DNA of 64,000 nt. Source: Oligoflexia bacterium. Its GTDB lineage: Bacteria > Bdellovibrionota > UBA1018. The stretch spans positions 1-64,000 of the forward strand of contig JACMNQ010000036.1 in assembly GCA_014378465.1 (NCBI GenBank). Direction: 5' to 3'. A model generated the notes under the pieces. The model searched no databases, was not told where the DNA came from, and worked only from the letters and a program-made list of their open reading frames with translations. Made by a program: the position numbers and the translations under genes. Shown piece by piece: positions 35,097-44,235 of this stretch. Position 1 is the stretch's first letter, and each line of letters opens with the position of its first letter.

Positions 35097-36443
35097 ATGA
35101 TGTACCTTCAATCTCTGACCAAAGCTGAACTTGCTGACCTCCTTCTGCCCCTGAGCCGCTTCAAGGTCCGGGAGATGTCGCCCGAGGAAATCGAGATCAA
35201 GGCGAAGAAGCAGGCGACGTATCGTTCGAAGCAGATTTTTCAATGGGTGTATCAGCGCCATGTGACGGAGTGGGATCAGATGACGGATCTGTCGAAAGAC
35301 CTCCGCACCTGGTTGAAGGAAAATGTCGAAGTCTATCGCCTCACCGAGCGCATGAATCAGCAGGCTCTTGACGGCACTCACAAGTTTCTCTGGGACCTCG
35401 TGGACAAGAAGACCATTGAAAGCGTGATCATTCCGGCGGCGCTGCAGGAAAAAGAAGGCGATGACGTCGTCGAAGCGATGGCGGAAAACGCCGATCGCAC
35501 AGGCCGCGCCGATGCTGGGGCGAACGGAGCCTCCAAATCTCCTCGCAAGGGATTTGATTCCACGAAGCACGGTTTCGCCGGAGTGGCGGTCGAAGAAAAA
35601 GTGGATTCGCAGAAGTGGGGGAGACTCACGGCCTGCATTTCAAGTCAGGTCGGTTGCGCGATGGCGTGCAAGTTCTGTCTGACCGGAGTGCAGGGACTGG
35701 ATCGCAGCCTTCAGACTCACGAAATCGTCACGCAGGTTCATGAACTCCGTCGTCTCGCGCCGATCACGAACATCGTTTTCATGGGAATGGGCGAGCCTCT
35801 CCACAATCTCGACAACGTGGCCAAGGCCTGTCAGATTCTGCTCGATGCCGACGGAATGAGTTTTTCCAAGCGCAAGATCACGGTGAGCACGAGTGGACTT
35901 GTGCCGGCGATCGAAGAGCTCGGCAAACGCGTGGATGTCTCACTTGCGGTTTCGCTGAACGCTTCAACGGACGAGCAGCGCTCCGCGATCATGCCCGTGA
36001 ACAAGAAGTGGAACATCGCTGCCCTCATGCAGGCGTGTCGCAATTATCCTCTTGGCAGTCATCGCCGGATCACGTTTGAATACGTGCTTCTCAAGGACTT
36101 CAATGATTCCATTGAGGACGCTCAACGCGTGATTCAGCTCACGCGAGGGATCCCGAGCAAGATCAATCTCATTCCTTTCAATGAACATTCGGGCTCGGTC
36201 TACAAACGTCCGGACGACGACACGGTTCGCAAGTTTCAGAAGTACCTGCTGGATCGCAACGTGACGGCGACTGTTCGTATTTCGCGTGGCCGCGACATCC
36301 TTGCGGCCTGTGGCCAGCTCAGAAGCATTTTCGGAACCGCACGAGGGACTGAGAAGCACAAGGACTGGGCGCCTGCTCCGGATCCAGCAAATGTTCAGGC
36401 AGTGGAGAAGAGCTCAGTGGCCCACGCCAGTTCTGCGACCTGA
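35097..36443 (+). CDS. rlmN: 23S rRNA/tRNA (adenine-2503/37-C2)-methyltransferase RlmN
   Basis: A 448-residue radical SAM enzyme. The CxxxCxxC iron-sulfur motif (C187, C191, C194 in SQVGCAMACKFCLTG) and GMGEPLHNLDNV, KITVSTSGL, NLIPFNEHSG are diagnostic, and the C-terminal VRISRGRDILAACGQL holds the catalytic second cysteine. The N-terminal helical domain is standard (KQIFQWVYQRHV). It is longer than usual: an insert of about 50 Ala/Gly/Lys-rich residues lies just ahead of the radical SAM domain, and a 20-residue tail follows. Confidence 0.95.
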   Translation: MMYLQSLTKAELADLLLPLSRFKVREMSPEEIEIKAKKQATYRSKQIFQWVYQRHVTEWDQMTDLSKDLRTWLKENVEVYRLTERMNQQALDGTHKFLWDLVDKKTIESVIIPAALQEKEGDDVVEAMAENADRTGRADAGANGASKSPRKGFDSTKHGFAGVAVEEKVDSQKWGRLTACISSQVGCAMACKFCLTGVQGLDRSLQTHEIVTQVHELRRLAPITNIVFMGMGEPLHNLDNVAKACQILLDADGMSFSKRKITVSTSGLVPAIEELGKRVDVSLAVSLNASTDEQRSAIMPVNKKWNIAALMQACRNYPLGSHRRITFEYVLLKDFNDSIEDAQRVIQLTRGIPSKINLIPFNEHSGSVYKRPDDDTVRKFQKYLLDRNVTATVRISRGRDILAACGQLRSIFGTARGTEKHKDWAPAPDPANVQAVEKSSVAHASSAT

Positions 36444-37362
36444 TCGTCCCGTTGCGGAAATTCTCCAATCCTTTGCGACTTCGACTCCTCACACGTTTGA
36501 GCAGGTTTTAGATGGCGTTGGCGGCGGTACTGGATCTCCGCAAATACAGGCGGGAATAAATCGTCCGAATCCACATACGGGCTCAGATCCTATCTTGAAT
36601 CCCTGACTCTGGGAGTGCATCGACAGTGAACTCGCGTACGACTGTGTTCCGGAAATCCATCCTATGGTGCTCTTTACCAAAGGGAGAACCCAGGTTTCTG
36701 GAATCTATACGCTCAAAGGTGGCCCCTGTGATCCGTCAGTGACTACTGCGAACTTGAGTTGCCCTAATCGTGTCCAGACTTCCTGGGTTGCGACGTGTTC
36801 GTCCGGTGATCTTGACCCGGGTGGCTCCGGGAAATGCAGGAAGACTTCCATCATCGCAGTGAAATGGAAGATCTTTCAGGAGTTTCAAATTCCCGGCGCT
36901 ACCTCCCTTGCGCCCATTGAAACCAGCACTGCGGCTGGCGCTCAGGTTCAGGCGACGGAACTTTCAGTGATGCACATCATGGCTTCTTCCGGAATCGCGC
37001 AGAATTGTCCAGCGTGACAAGTGGTCGGTGGCGTCACGTCATCGGGACAGACGAATTGCATTCGGGATCCGTTGTTGGATCTTCCAGGGTGCGTTCAAAC
37101 ATCCACTACTTGCTCTGGTAATATTTATCCTCGGCAATCGGATCACTACACTCTGAAGTTTCCGGCCAACTACACGAAGTTTCAGCATTACAGTAAGGAT
37201 GTGTATGGCTTTGGCTCTGATTTTATTCGTCCCTTTACCGCGCCGAATGCGGATTGCGGCGATGCCGTAACGGATGAAGTGCAGTGTTTTACAAGAGATA
37301 GCCACACTTGTATCCCGAACAGGGTCAGCAAAGAAATGTACACCTGTTGTCGGCCCTTGTGA
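36442..37362 (+). pseudogene. Decayed cysteine-rich reading frame with two in-frame TGA codons
   Basis: One continuous frame of about 307 codons, free of frameshifts but interrupted by TGA at 36604-36606 and 37015-37017, ending at TGA 37360-37362. The three segments read like one secreted protein with about 15 cysteines and a terminal CC pair (MYTCCRPL), similar in style to the CC pairs in the two prepilin-like genes downstream, although I could not align them confidently. No start codon or prepilin signal is visible at the left end, where it abuts rlmN. Best explained as a truncated pseudogene of a cysteine-rich protein. A terminator follows at 37394. Confidence 0.55.
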
Positions 37363-37393
37363 ACCGAAGCAGTTAAAGTCGAACTGGATCAGG

Positions 37394-37421
37394 ACGGGGA
37401 GCGATCCCCGTTCTTTTTTAT
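37394..37421 (+). terminator. Intrinsic terminator
   Basis: Stem ACGGGGA (37394-37400) and TCCCCGT (37405-37411) around a GCGA tetraloop, followed by TTCTTTTTTA. It ends transcription from the rlmN/decayed-frame side before the first prepilin-like gene. Confidence 0.85.
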
Positions 37422-37603
37422 TTGAGTGACTTCGAGCCCGTGGAGGCGCCTGAACTGTTGTGGACGATCTTCCTAGGATGTGGGCGGGATTTACTCTTCA
37501 GGCTTGATTTTTAGGCATTTTTTTCCTTTTGAACCGTGTCTTTTTTGACATCGTTGCGTACGCGATTCGATGACTGGTATGCTTTTGCTACGGGGTCTTC
37601 ATA

Positions 37604-38968
37604 ATGCGCATTCTCAAATCTCAAGTTGGATTCACGCTGGTTGAAATCATGATCGCACTCGTGGTCATGGCGATCGGGTCCATGGGCGTAATGGAGATGA
37701 TGAAAAACCAGAGCATAGCGGCCCGAAACATCGGGATGACTGTGGATAAGAACGCCTTTAAAAGCGCACTTACCGGGATGCTCGAGAATCCTTCAAATTG
37801 CCAAAAAGTTTTGGGAGGTGTGACGAGCCCAAGGCAATTCAATAATTTCGATCCTCCTGGGAATGGTGTTGCTTTGAAGTACAAAACACTCGGGGCTTTG
37901 AATGGCGTCGATGGCACGATTGTTTTCGCTGCCGCCAACCGGCCTCTCCCTGGAAACTCCAAGCTGAATGTAGGCTTGATTCGAGTTGAAGAACTGGCAG
38001 TTCCGTCTCCTCCTAATGCTTCTGGCGTCGTCAAGCACCAGGTTCAGTTGGTAGTCCCGATCACTAAAGCTCAGATGGCTAACGGGGACCGGAATATCGC
38101 TGGGGACACTTTCATGCCCAGTGCGCCTATCCCTCTCACACTTAGCATCAAGAATGACGGCACTTTGGAAGGATGTTCGACGGCCAATACCGGTTGCGAT
38201 AATAATTCAATCAAGACCGGAGATGCCTGTCGGGCAGTCACGTGTGATCCTGGTAAAGTTCCGATCGGCATTTATGCTACGGAGGATCTTCCTCATAAAG
38301 TCGGAGATGTAAAATGCGGTCCTTTATATAGCCATGCTGCTGGAACCTTAAATGGAAATCCGGTTGCTTGCCCTCGAGGGTCCTGGCTCAAAAATGATGG
38401 CACTTGTTCCGCTCCTGGAGAGTCGAAATGTGGTGCCAACGAATTTGAAACTTCTCATGCGGATGATGGCTCATCGACTTGTTGTCAGCGTGTTTATGGA
38501 GAGGACTGCGGAAGCCAGTGTGGTGATCACACCCGTGCATCCGCCCAATGCGCCCCTGGGTCCTTCATGTCCAACGTTGCAGGGGGCTGTTTTGCGTATG
38601 GAGACGACTTCATGTGGTTGAGAACTTTCGATGCAAGTGGCATCAAAACTGGTCGAGGTAGCATGAAGACCGTTCGTGCCGAAGCAAGGTGCGCCGGGAA
38701 CGGTGGGACCGAAGTGATGGCCGATTGTTGCAGATTTGCAGATTCGCCTCCAGCGACAATTGCGAGCGATCCCGGTAACTGCGGTCCTACGGGGATCTGG
38801 AATGGGAACGGTTGTGTATTTGATCCGACTTCGTGCGCGAGGCAGAATCCTGTCCAGCGGTTGAACACAGGCGGAACCGCATGTTACGTGCACCCTAACT
38901 GCGGTACTCAAGCCCAAGATGATGGCGATGGAAACTGTGTGCCGCGTAATCATGGTGGTCCGGTTTAA
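37604..38968 (+). CDS. Prepilin-like protein with cysteine-rich C-terminal domain (copy 1)
   Basis: A 454-residue protein. A short basic leader precedes GFTLVEIMIALVVMAIGSMGV, the type IV prepilin signal (cleavage after G, methylated F, E at +5) and hydrophobic helix. Residues to about 200 form a pilin-like headpiece shared with the next gene (LPGNSKL, RNIAGD, GTLEGCS). The C-terminal half is very cysteine-rich; I count 24 cysteines, including two CC pairs, spaced like disulfide knots. It is likely exported by a type IV pilus or type II secretion machine and displayed as a minor pilin or adhesin. Base composition looks more AT-rich than its neighbours. Confidence 0.8.
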   Translation: MRILKSQVGFTLVEIMIALVVMAIGSMGVMEMMKNQSIAARNIGMTVDKNAFKSALTGMLENPSNCQKVLGGVTSPRQFNNFDPPGNGVALKYKTLGALNGVDGTIVFAAANRPLPGNSKLNVGLIRVEELAVPSPPNASGVVKHQVQLVVPITKAQMANGDRNIAGDTFMPSAPIPLTLSIKNDGTLEGCSTANTGCDNNSIKTGDACRAVTCDPGKVPIGIYATEDLPHKVGDVKCGPLYSHAAGTLNGNPVACPRGSWLKNDGTCSAPGESKCGANEFETSHADDGSSTCCQRVYGEDCGSQCGDHTRASAQCAPGSFMSNVAGGCFAYGDDFMWLRTFDASGIKTGRGSMKTVRAEARCAGNGGTEVMADCCRFADSPPATIASDPGNCGPTGIWNGNGCVFDPTSCARQNPVQRLNTGGTACYVHPNCGTQAQDDGDGNCVPRNHGGPV

Positions 38969-39083
38969 GCCAGGACAAAGTCGGCAGCATACTGACCCCC
39001 TGAGACTCCAAGGTGTAGGTCAATCCTGACCCAGTTGTGACCTTGCTCTCAGCACGCTACTCTAGTGAGTGGAGTAATCGATT

Positions 39084-40412
39084 ATGTTGAAAAGTTCTCA
39101 AAGCGGTTTCACTCTCGTCGAAATCCTGATCGCGATGGCGGTCATGGCGATTGGCTCCCTCGGCATCGCCGAGATGTTGAACAATCATAACAAAGCGGCC
39201 CGAAATCTTGACATGGGTGTGGCCAGAAGCGGCTTCAAGAGTGCGATCACCGGGATGATCCAGAATCCTGCCAATTGTCTCAAAATCGTGGGAGCAGAAA
39301 ATTTCAATAATTTCAATGCCCCGAATTCTTCTATCCGCGATCCCTATAAAGATATTTCCGTTTTGAGAGGTCTTACGGCCGGGAGCACATTGGTGACGGC
39401 AGGGCAGCCTCTACCGGGAAATTCCAAGTTGATCGCGGGCCAGATCCGAGTTGAAGAGACCGTGGCTCCAGGTCCTCCTGTCAACGGCATCACGAAACGA
39501 CAGGTCCGACTGATCATTCCCATCACGAAAGCGGGAATGGCGAACGGTGAAAGAAATATCGCGGGAGATTCCTTCCTCTCCGACATCACCATCCCCATGA
39601 CCCTGGGGATTCAGGCCAATGGTACCTTGGACGGGTGCTCACCGAGCGCAACTGGATGCGAAAGTGAAAACTCGGTCGTGACGGGTGATGGAAGATGCAA
39701 ACAGGTGGCCTGTCCTACCGGGAAAATACAGGCCGGAGTTTACTCGACTGCAGTCACGGATGCGGATGGTCTCCACCAGGTGGGGGACGTCGTGTGCGCA
39801 AGGATCAGCAGTCACCCTGCCGGGTTGGTCGATGGAAATCCCAAAAGCTGTGATCGGGGCTATCATCTCGATAATACGGGTCAGTGCGTGAATACGACGA
39901 TTTGTCCGGGACAGGTCCAGAAGAGTGTAGCATCCGACGGTGCCTCCTACTGCTGTGTGCATTTGTCGGCCAATTCGCCTGGCTCAAGTAACGATGCCCA
40001 GTTCAATTGCCCAGCCGGCACGAATGTGGAGGATGCGTTCGGGGGCGCCGCCAACAGCAATGCCATGCGGTATGTGCGGGTCGTGGGTACCACTGTGGAG
40101 GCTTCCTGCGAGAGCAGTTCGGGTTGCCATGCTGAAGCCAATTGCTGTAGGCAGTACCCGGCTCCTTTTCCCACCGTCATCTCACCGCGGCAGTGCGATA
40201 CGGCCAACCACTTTGCCTGGGATACCGGGCAGCAGGCGTGTGTTCATCAGGATCCAGCGGTCTGTCCTCCGGGAGGTTTTACTGCCTCATCTGGAATGTG
40301 CAACAAAAGTGTTGCTCATGCGGCTCAGTGCAATTGCACGGGATGCAGTTTTTCGGCTGATCCAAATCCAAGCAATCAAGGCGGAGAGTGCAATGTTTCC
40401 GCTCATTACTGA
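39084..40412 (+). CDS. Prepilin-like protein with cysteine-rich C-terminal domain (copy 2)
   Basis: A 442-residue tandem paralogue of the preceding gene. The signal is SGFTLVEILIAMAVMAIGSLG; the headpiece matches copy 1 closely (MTGMIQNPANCLKI-type segment, LPGNSKLIAGQIRVEE, RNIAGDSF, GTLDGCS, QVGDVVC), while the cysteine-rich C-terminal part has diverged although it also carries 24 cysteines by my count, with CC pairs at matching places. GGAG lies 8 nt before the ATG. No pilus assembly gene is adjacent, so the machinery would be elsewhere. Convergent with a radical SAM gene. Confidence 0.8.
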   Translation: MLKSSQSGFTLVEILIAMAVMAIGSLGIAEMLNNHNKAARNLDMGVARSGFKSAITGMIQNPANCLKIVGAENFNNFNAPNSSIRDPYKDISVLRGLTAGSTLVTAGQPLPGNSKLIAGQIRVEETVAPGPPVNGITKRQVRLIIPITKAGMANGERNIAGDSFLSDITIPMTLGIQANGTLDGCSPSATGCESENSVVTGDGRCKQVACPTGKIQAGVYSTAVTDADGLHQVGDVVCARISSHPAGLVDGNPKSCDRGYHLDNTGQCVNTTICPGQVQKSVASDGASYCCVHLSANSPGSSNDAQFNCPAGTNVEDAFGGAANSNAMRYVRVVGTTVEASCESSSGCHAEANCCRQYPAPFPTVISPRQCDTANHFAWDTGQQACVHQDPAVCPPGGFTASSGMCNKSVAHAAQCNCTGCSFSADPNPSNQGGECNVSAHY

Positions 40413-40443
40413 GAGGGCCCGCCTGTCAGTCCACCGTTCCAGA

Positions 40444-41442
40444 TCACGTCAAAATCAGTCTCTTTCCCTGCACACACCCTCTTGCCGTCATGATGTCTCG
40501 CATCTTGTTGTGCGGGTCCCAGCGATTGCAGCTCCATTTGGGAGCAAGGCATTCATCCGGGTGTGAAGCCGTGGCTGAGAGTCGTTCAATGTAGATCGAA
40601 GGCGAAAGGTTCTCGACGAACTCGATTACCTGATCCGTGTACTCTTCGAGCGTGAGGGTCTTGAAAGGCTCGCGGCGGTAGAGGTCCGCGAGTTTCGTGT
40701 GCTCGAGCACCATGAGCTGATGAAGTTTCGCTCCGCGGACTCCAATACCATTCAGGATGCGCGCGGCCTCAGCGGGTCCTCCCTCAGTATCAGTCGGTTG
40801 CCCGAACATGAGATGCACGCAGGTATGAACCGTGGGCGCACGGACTCTGAGTTTCGCCAGCATGTCGATGGAGCATTTCGAATCATGACCGCGTTCAAGC
40901 CAGAGGAGACTTTCGTCTTCAAACGACTGCACTCCCAGTTCGAGCGAGACGTAATGTGTCGTCGCCAGCTCTTCGAGCAGGTCAATCACGGGGTCAGGCA
41001 GGCAGTCCGGCCGAGTGCCGATGCAGAGTCCGGAAATTTCGGGTTCTGAAAGCGCGGCTTCATAGATCTCGCGCAGGTAGTTCACGTCGGAATACGTGTT
41101 CGTGTAACTTTGAAAGTAGGCGAGGTAACCTTTTGCGCCGAAGCGTTTTTCAACGCCTGGCATGCGTGAGCGGATCTGTTCCTTGACGGAGGCGCCACGA
41201 CCCTGCTTGCCGAAATAGGAACTCGAGCCGCGGATGTCACAGAATGCGCAGCCGGCCTTGGCGATGGTTCCGTCGCGAGTCGGGCAGGTGAGTCCACTGG
41301 CCACGACGATCTTGTAGGTCTTTCCACCGAAAGTCTCTTCGAGGTAGCGACTGTAGGGATAGTGAGTCTCAGTCCACTGGTTTTTGGCAGAGGGCTTTGT
41401 AGCCTGTGGGGAGTTCCCAACGGTTTCCATGAGAGGGGACAT
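40444..41442 (-). CDS. Radical SAM protein, YhcC/TIGR01212-like
   Basis: A 332-residue protein starting at ATG 41442 (another at 41430). The iron-sulfur cysteines are in TCPTRDGTIAKAGCAFCD, the long-spaced CX(n)CxxC form of the YhcC/Elp3-related family. YFQSYTNTY, IGTRPDCLP, SLELGVQSFED and HLMFGQPTDT are family signatures. Probably an RNA-modifying or related enzyme; substrate not established. Sits 16 bp downstream of the GT-C gene on the same strand. Confidence 0.85.
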   Translation of the reverse strand: MSPLMETVGNSPQATKPSAKNQWTETHYPYSRYLEETFGGKTYKIVVASGLTCPTRDGTIAKAGCAFCDIRGSSSYFGKQGRGASVKEQIRSRMPGVEKRFGAKGYLAYFQSYTNTYSDVNYLREIYEAALSEPEISGLCIGTRPDCLPDPVIDLLEELATTHYVSLELGVQSFEDESLLWLERGHDSKCSIDMLAKLRVRAPTVHTCVHLMFGQPTDTEGGPAEAARILNGIGVRGAKLHQLMVLEHTKLADLYRREPFKTLTLEEYTDQVIEFVENLSPSIYIERLSATASHPDECLAPKWSCNRWDPHNKMRDIMTARGCVQGKRLILT

Positions 41443-41458
41443 ACCCCAAAGGGGGGAT

Positions 41459-42625
41459 TCAGGGCAACTGGAAGTGACCAGGAGAGTCGGGCGAAGGTTG
41501 GGAGGCCGCTTTGAGCTGCTGAAGGAGGGTCAAGATCACCGCCCCGAGGCTGATGGCAAGCCACTTCAGGGAAACAGGCTCCGAGTGAAAAAGGTAAGGA
41601 AAGTAGCTGAAAAGCGAGGCCAGGGTCACGACAACGGCGACCCAGAATCTTTTTGGAAAGTGAAAAGCGTAGGCGATGGAGAGCGCATCAGCCGGATAGA
41701 AGTAGCGCTCATGCATTTTTGGCAGGAGAAAAGGGACGAGTATGACGGACAGCAGTCCGAGAGCCAGGATGTTTCCCACATGGAGTGACAGGGGTCTTCG
41801 GCCCAGGCCCAGCACGAGTGCTCCCGTGAGGATGACGGCGAGAAGGATTGCTCCCTGCGCCCATAGCGCTCCTGCAGTGTTCGGGAACCACCGGGACAGG
41901 TTCGGTGCATTCATGTTGATGGCTTCGTACGTTTTGGATTGAGCCAGATACACCGCGAATGTGTCCCATGCCGGACGTCCTGCCAGAATTGCAGGCAGGC
42001 TCAGCAAGATGAAAGCGCCAGGAACGATGAATGAAGTTTGCCATCTCATCGCCCCCCGAACGAGCAGAACGGCGAAAAGAGGCAGGAGGAAGACTCCCTG
42101 GAGTTTGAAGGCGATGGCCAGGCCGAGAAAAGCGGCGGCACCGGCGTGGCGTCCGCGCATCGCCCAGTACACTGCTGCCAGCAGCAAAGCCGTGTAGATC
42201 CCATCGCACTGGCCCCAGTAGGCACTGTTGAGAACCAGGGTGGGCGCAAACAAAAAGACGATTGCCGCAATGGCCGGCAGAGGACCCTGCAGATGCTTGA
42301 GGCGGACCATTTCGTGGACCAGAAACGCGCCGACGTAGTCAAATGAGATGGAAAGGATCTTGATCGTGCTCAGGCTTGAAGCGTTCGGGAGCAAGCCGTT
42401 CATGAAAGTGAGGAGATAAGAGTAAGCCGGGGTGTAGTTCGTGTAATCGCCCCGGATATCAGCAATCCAGGAGCGAGACCTGATGAACTGCATCCAGTGC
42501 TGCAGGTAGTACTGGTAGTCCTCACTTTCGTGGGAGAAAAGTGAGATCCGCAGAAGCAGACTGAGCAGAACGAAGAAACCCAGCGTGAGCTGGGTTCCAA
42601 ATCGTTTCAAGAATTTGAGTGACAA
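41459..42625 (-). CDS. Multi-spanning GT-C-type glycosyltransferase
   Basis: A 388-residue inner-membrane protein with about ten hydrophobic segments. Its first loop has an acidic pair after the first helix (SHESEDYQYYLQHW), as in polyprenyl-phosphate-dependent GT-C enzymes, and the late motif PKMHERYFYPADALSIAYAF is typical of DUF2029/GT87-like mannosyltransferases. It likely transfers a sugar from a lipid-phosphate donor on the periplasmic side. Acceptor unknown. Immediately downstream of a coiled-coil envelope protein gene (5-bp gap). Confidence 0.7.
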   Translation of the reverse strand: MSLKFLKRFGTQLTLGFFVLLSLLLRISLFSHESEDYQYYLQHWMQFIRSRSWIADIRGDYTNYTPAYSYLLTFMNGLLPNASSLSTIKILSISFDYVGAFLVHEMVRLKHLQGPLPAIAAIVFLFAPTLVLNSAYWGQCDGIYTALLLAAVYWAMRGRHAGAAAFLGLAIAFKLQGVFLLPLFAVLLVRGAMRWQTSFIVPGAFILLSLPAILAGRPAWDTFAVYLAQSKTYEAINMNAPNLSRWFPNTAGALWAQGAILLAVILTGALVLGLGRRPLSLHVGNILALGLLSVILVPFLLPKMHERYFYPADALSIAYAFHFPKRFWVAVVVTLASLFSYFPYLFHSEPVSLKWLAISLGAVILTLLQQLKAASQPSPDSPGHFQLP

Positions 42626-42630
42626 GAGGC

Positions 42631-43017
42631 TCAGTGACCTTTTTTCTTGGTCGGGAGCGATTTAGCGGAGGGTTTGCCCTTGGCGGGTTTTGCTGCAGCC
42701 TTGGCAGGTGCCGGGCGGGCAGCGGCTTTGGCAGCCAGATCTTTTACAGCCTGTTCGAGCTGCTCGAGTGCGGCTTTTTGAGCCAGAACGGTGTTGCCCA
42801 TCTGACCGACGAGAGTCTTGACCTGGGTCATTTCCTCTTTCATCGTGTTCACGTTGGTCGTGAGCTGCTGGATCGCTTTCGTCTGCTCAGCGTTCTTGGT
42901 CTGAAGGGTGTCCACTTGCTGCTGCATCGCCTGCTGGCCGGGGCAACTGGGCATCGCCATCCCCATTCCGAGGCAGCCTGCCAGCATTGTCAGTCCAGTG
43001 ATGATTCTCTTGTTCAT
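42631..43017 (-). CDS. Small coiled-coil envelope protein (possible lipoprotein)
   Basis: A 128-residue exported protein. The N-terminus has a lipobox-like LAGC at residues 12-15 in a short signal; a second cysteine follows at residue 25. Residues about 28-95 are a heptad-type coiled coil (QQQVDTLQTKNAEQTKAIQQL and on), and the tail is Lys/Ala/Pro-rich, ending KKKGH. The architecture resembles Lpp-like periplasmic tethers, and the basic tail could contact peptidoglycan or anionic polymers (inference). Next to rodA, in the cell-wall gene run. Confidence 0.6.
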   Translation of the reverse strand: MNKRIITGLTMLAGCLGMGMAMPSCPGQQAMQQQVDTLQTKNAEQTKAIQQLTTNVNTMKEEMTQVKTLVGQMGNTVLAQKAALEQLEQAVKDLAAKAAARPAPAKAAAKPAKGKPSAKSLPTKKKGH

Positions 43018-43080
43018 ACGAAGTCCTCTTTAAACACTATCTTAACCCCCCGACAGTCTGGCGGGCGAGAAAAATGAACC

Positions 43081-44235
43081 TCAGAACATGAATTTTTTAT
43101 TGGCGATATTGGTGACGATCGCCACGCTCATGATCGAAGTCATGAGGGACGAGCCTCCATAACTCAGAAACGGCAGCGGCACCCCCACGATCGGAAGCAT
43201 TCCCATGACCATCCCCATGTTCACGAAGATGTGCCAGAAGAAGACGTTCATGATTCCCAGAGTGAGCAGCACCCCGAACTTGTCATGAGACTGGTAGGCC
43301 ACGGAGAGGCCATTGAGCAGAAAGACGAGGTAGATCGCCACGAGAATGATGCAGCCAACGAACCCATGCTCCTCGCTGAAAACGGAAAAGATGAAATCGG
43401 TGTGATGCTCGGGCAGGAAGTTGAGCTGGCTCTGAGTGCCCTTCTTGTAGCCTTTGCCGGTCAACTGACCGCTGCCCACGGCGATCATCGACTGAATGGA
43501 ATTGTAGCCTGAGCCCTTCGGATCACTCTGGGGATCGATGAAGGAGACAATTCGTTGGCGCTGATAGGGTTTCATCGCGAACTGGTAGGCGAGTGGAACC
43601 GTCAGAGCGACGATGGAGATCAGCAGAATCAGAGTCTTTGGCCGGACCTTGATGAAAAGCATCATGGAAGCGAAAGTGAAGAGAATGATGAGCGCCGTAC
43701 CCAGATCCGGTTGCAGCATGATCAGTCCGGCCGGTACCGCGACGAGCATCACCGGGAGCAGCATCTCCTTGAGACCGTACCCACCCACGGTTCGGTCCGT
43801 TTCAAAGTACTTGGCCAGACAGATCACCATCGAAAGCTTCATGAACTCCGATGGTTGAATGCGCAGCCCTCCAAAGCCGATCCAGCGTTTCGCCCCGAGA
43901 GAAGACTTTCCCGCCACGAGGACGGCCGCAAGCAGAAGGATATTGGCAAAGTAGATGATGTAAGCGACTCGCGAGAAAAACGAGTAGTGCATGATCAGAA
44001 TCAGAGTCGTGAGGGCCATGCCAATCCCGAACCAGAGGAGCTGGGTCTTGTAGAGTCCCAGGGATTTGTCTTCGACTCCCGTGGCGCTGATCAGATTCCA
44101 GATCCCGATCCCGAAAAGGACGAACTGAATGATCAAAAGGTTCCAGTTGAACTTCTTGAGTTCCTCATCATACATGCCAACGCGGAGCTGGCCTTCTTCG
44201 ATCGGAAGCGGGCTTTCTGTGGAAGTGTAAGTCAT
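43081..44235 (-). CDS. rodA: Rod-shape peptidoglycan glycosyltransferase RodA
   Basis: A 384-residue SEDS-family inner-membrane protein with about ten membrane segments. [23 protein letters not shown] contains the conserved W and the SEDS RxQPSE motif; [10 protein letters not shown], and [13 protein letters not shown] near the C-terminus, are diagnostic. It polymerises lipid II into glycan strands together with PBP2. Its start overlaps the mrdA stop (ATGA), as expected for the cognate pair. Confidence 0.95.
   Translation of the reverse strand: MTYTSTESPLPIEEGQLRVGMYDEELKKFNWNLLIIQFVLFGIGIWNLISATGVEDKSLGLYKTQLLWFGIGMALTTLILIMHYSFFSRVAYIIYFANILLLAAVLVAGKSSLGAKRWIGFGGLRIQPSEFMKLSMVICLAKYFETDRTVGGYGLKEMLLPVMLVAVPAGLIMLQPDLGTALIILFTFASMMLFIKVRPKTLILLISIVALTVPLAYQFAMKPYQRQRIVSFIDPQSDPKGSGYNSIQSMIAVGSGQLTGKGYKKGTQSQLNFLPEHHTDFIFSVFSEEHGFVGCIILVAIYLVFLLNGLSVAYQSHDKFGVLLTLGIMNVFFWHIFVNMGMVMGMLPIVGVPLPFLSYGGSSLMTSIMSVAIVTNIANKKFMF

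Noticed and set aside
36604-37017. In-frame TGA codons as selenocysteine or a TGA=Trp code
   Set aside because: Many genes here use TGA as a clear stop with ATGA overlaps, and no SECIS-like structure or sel genes were recognised.
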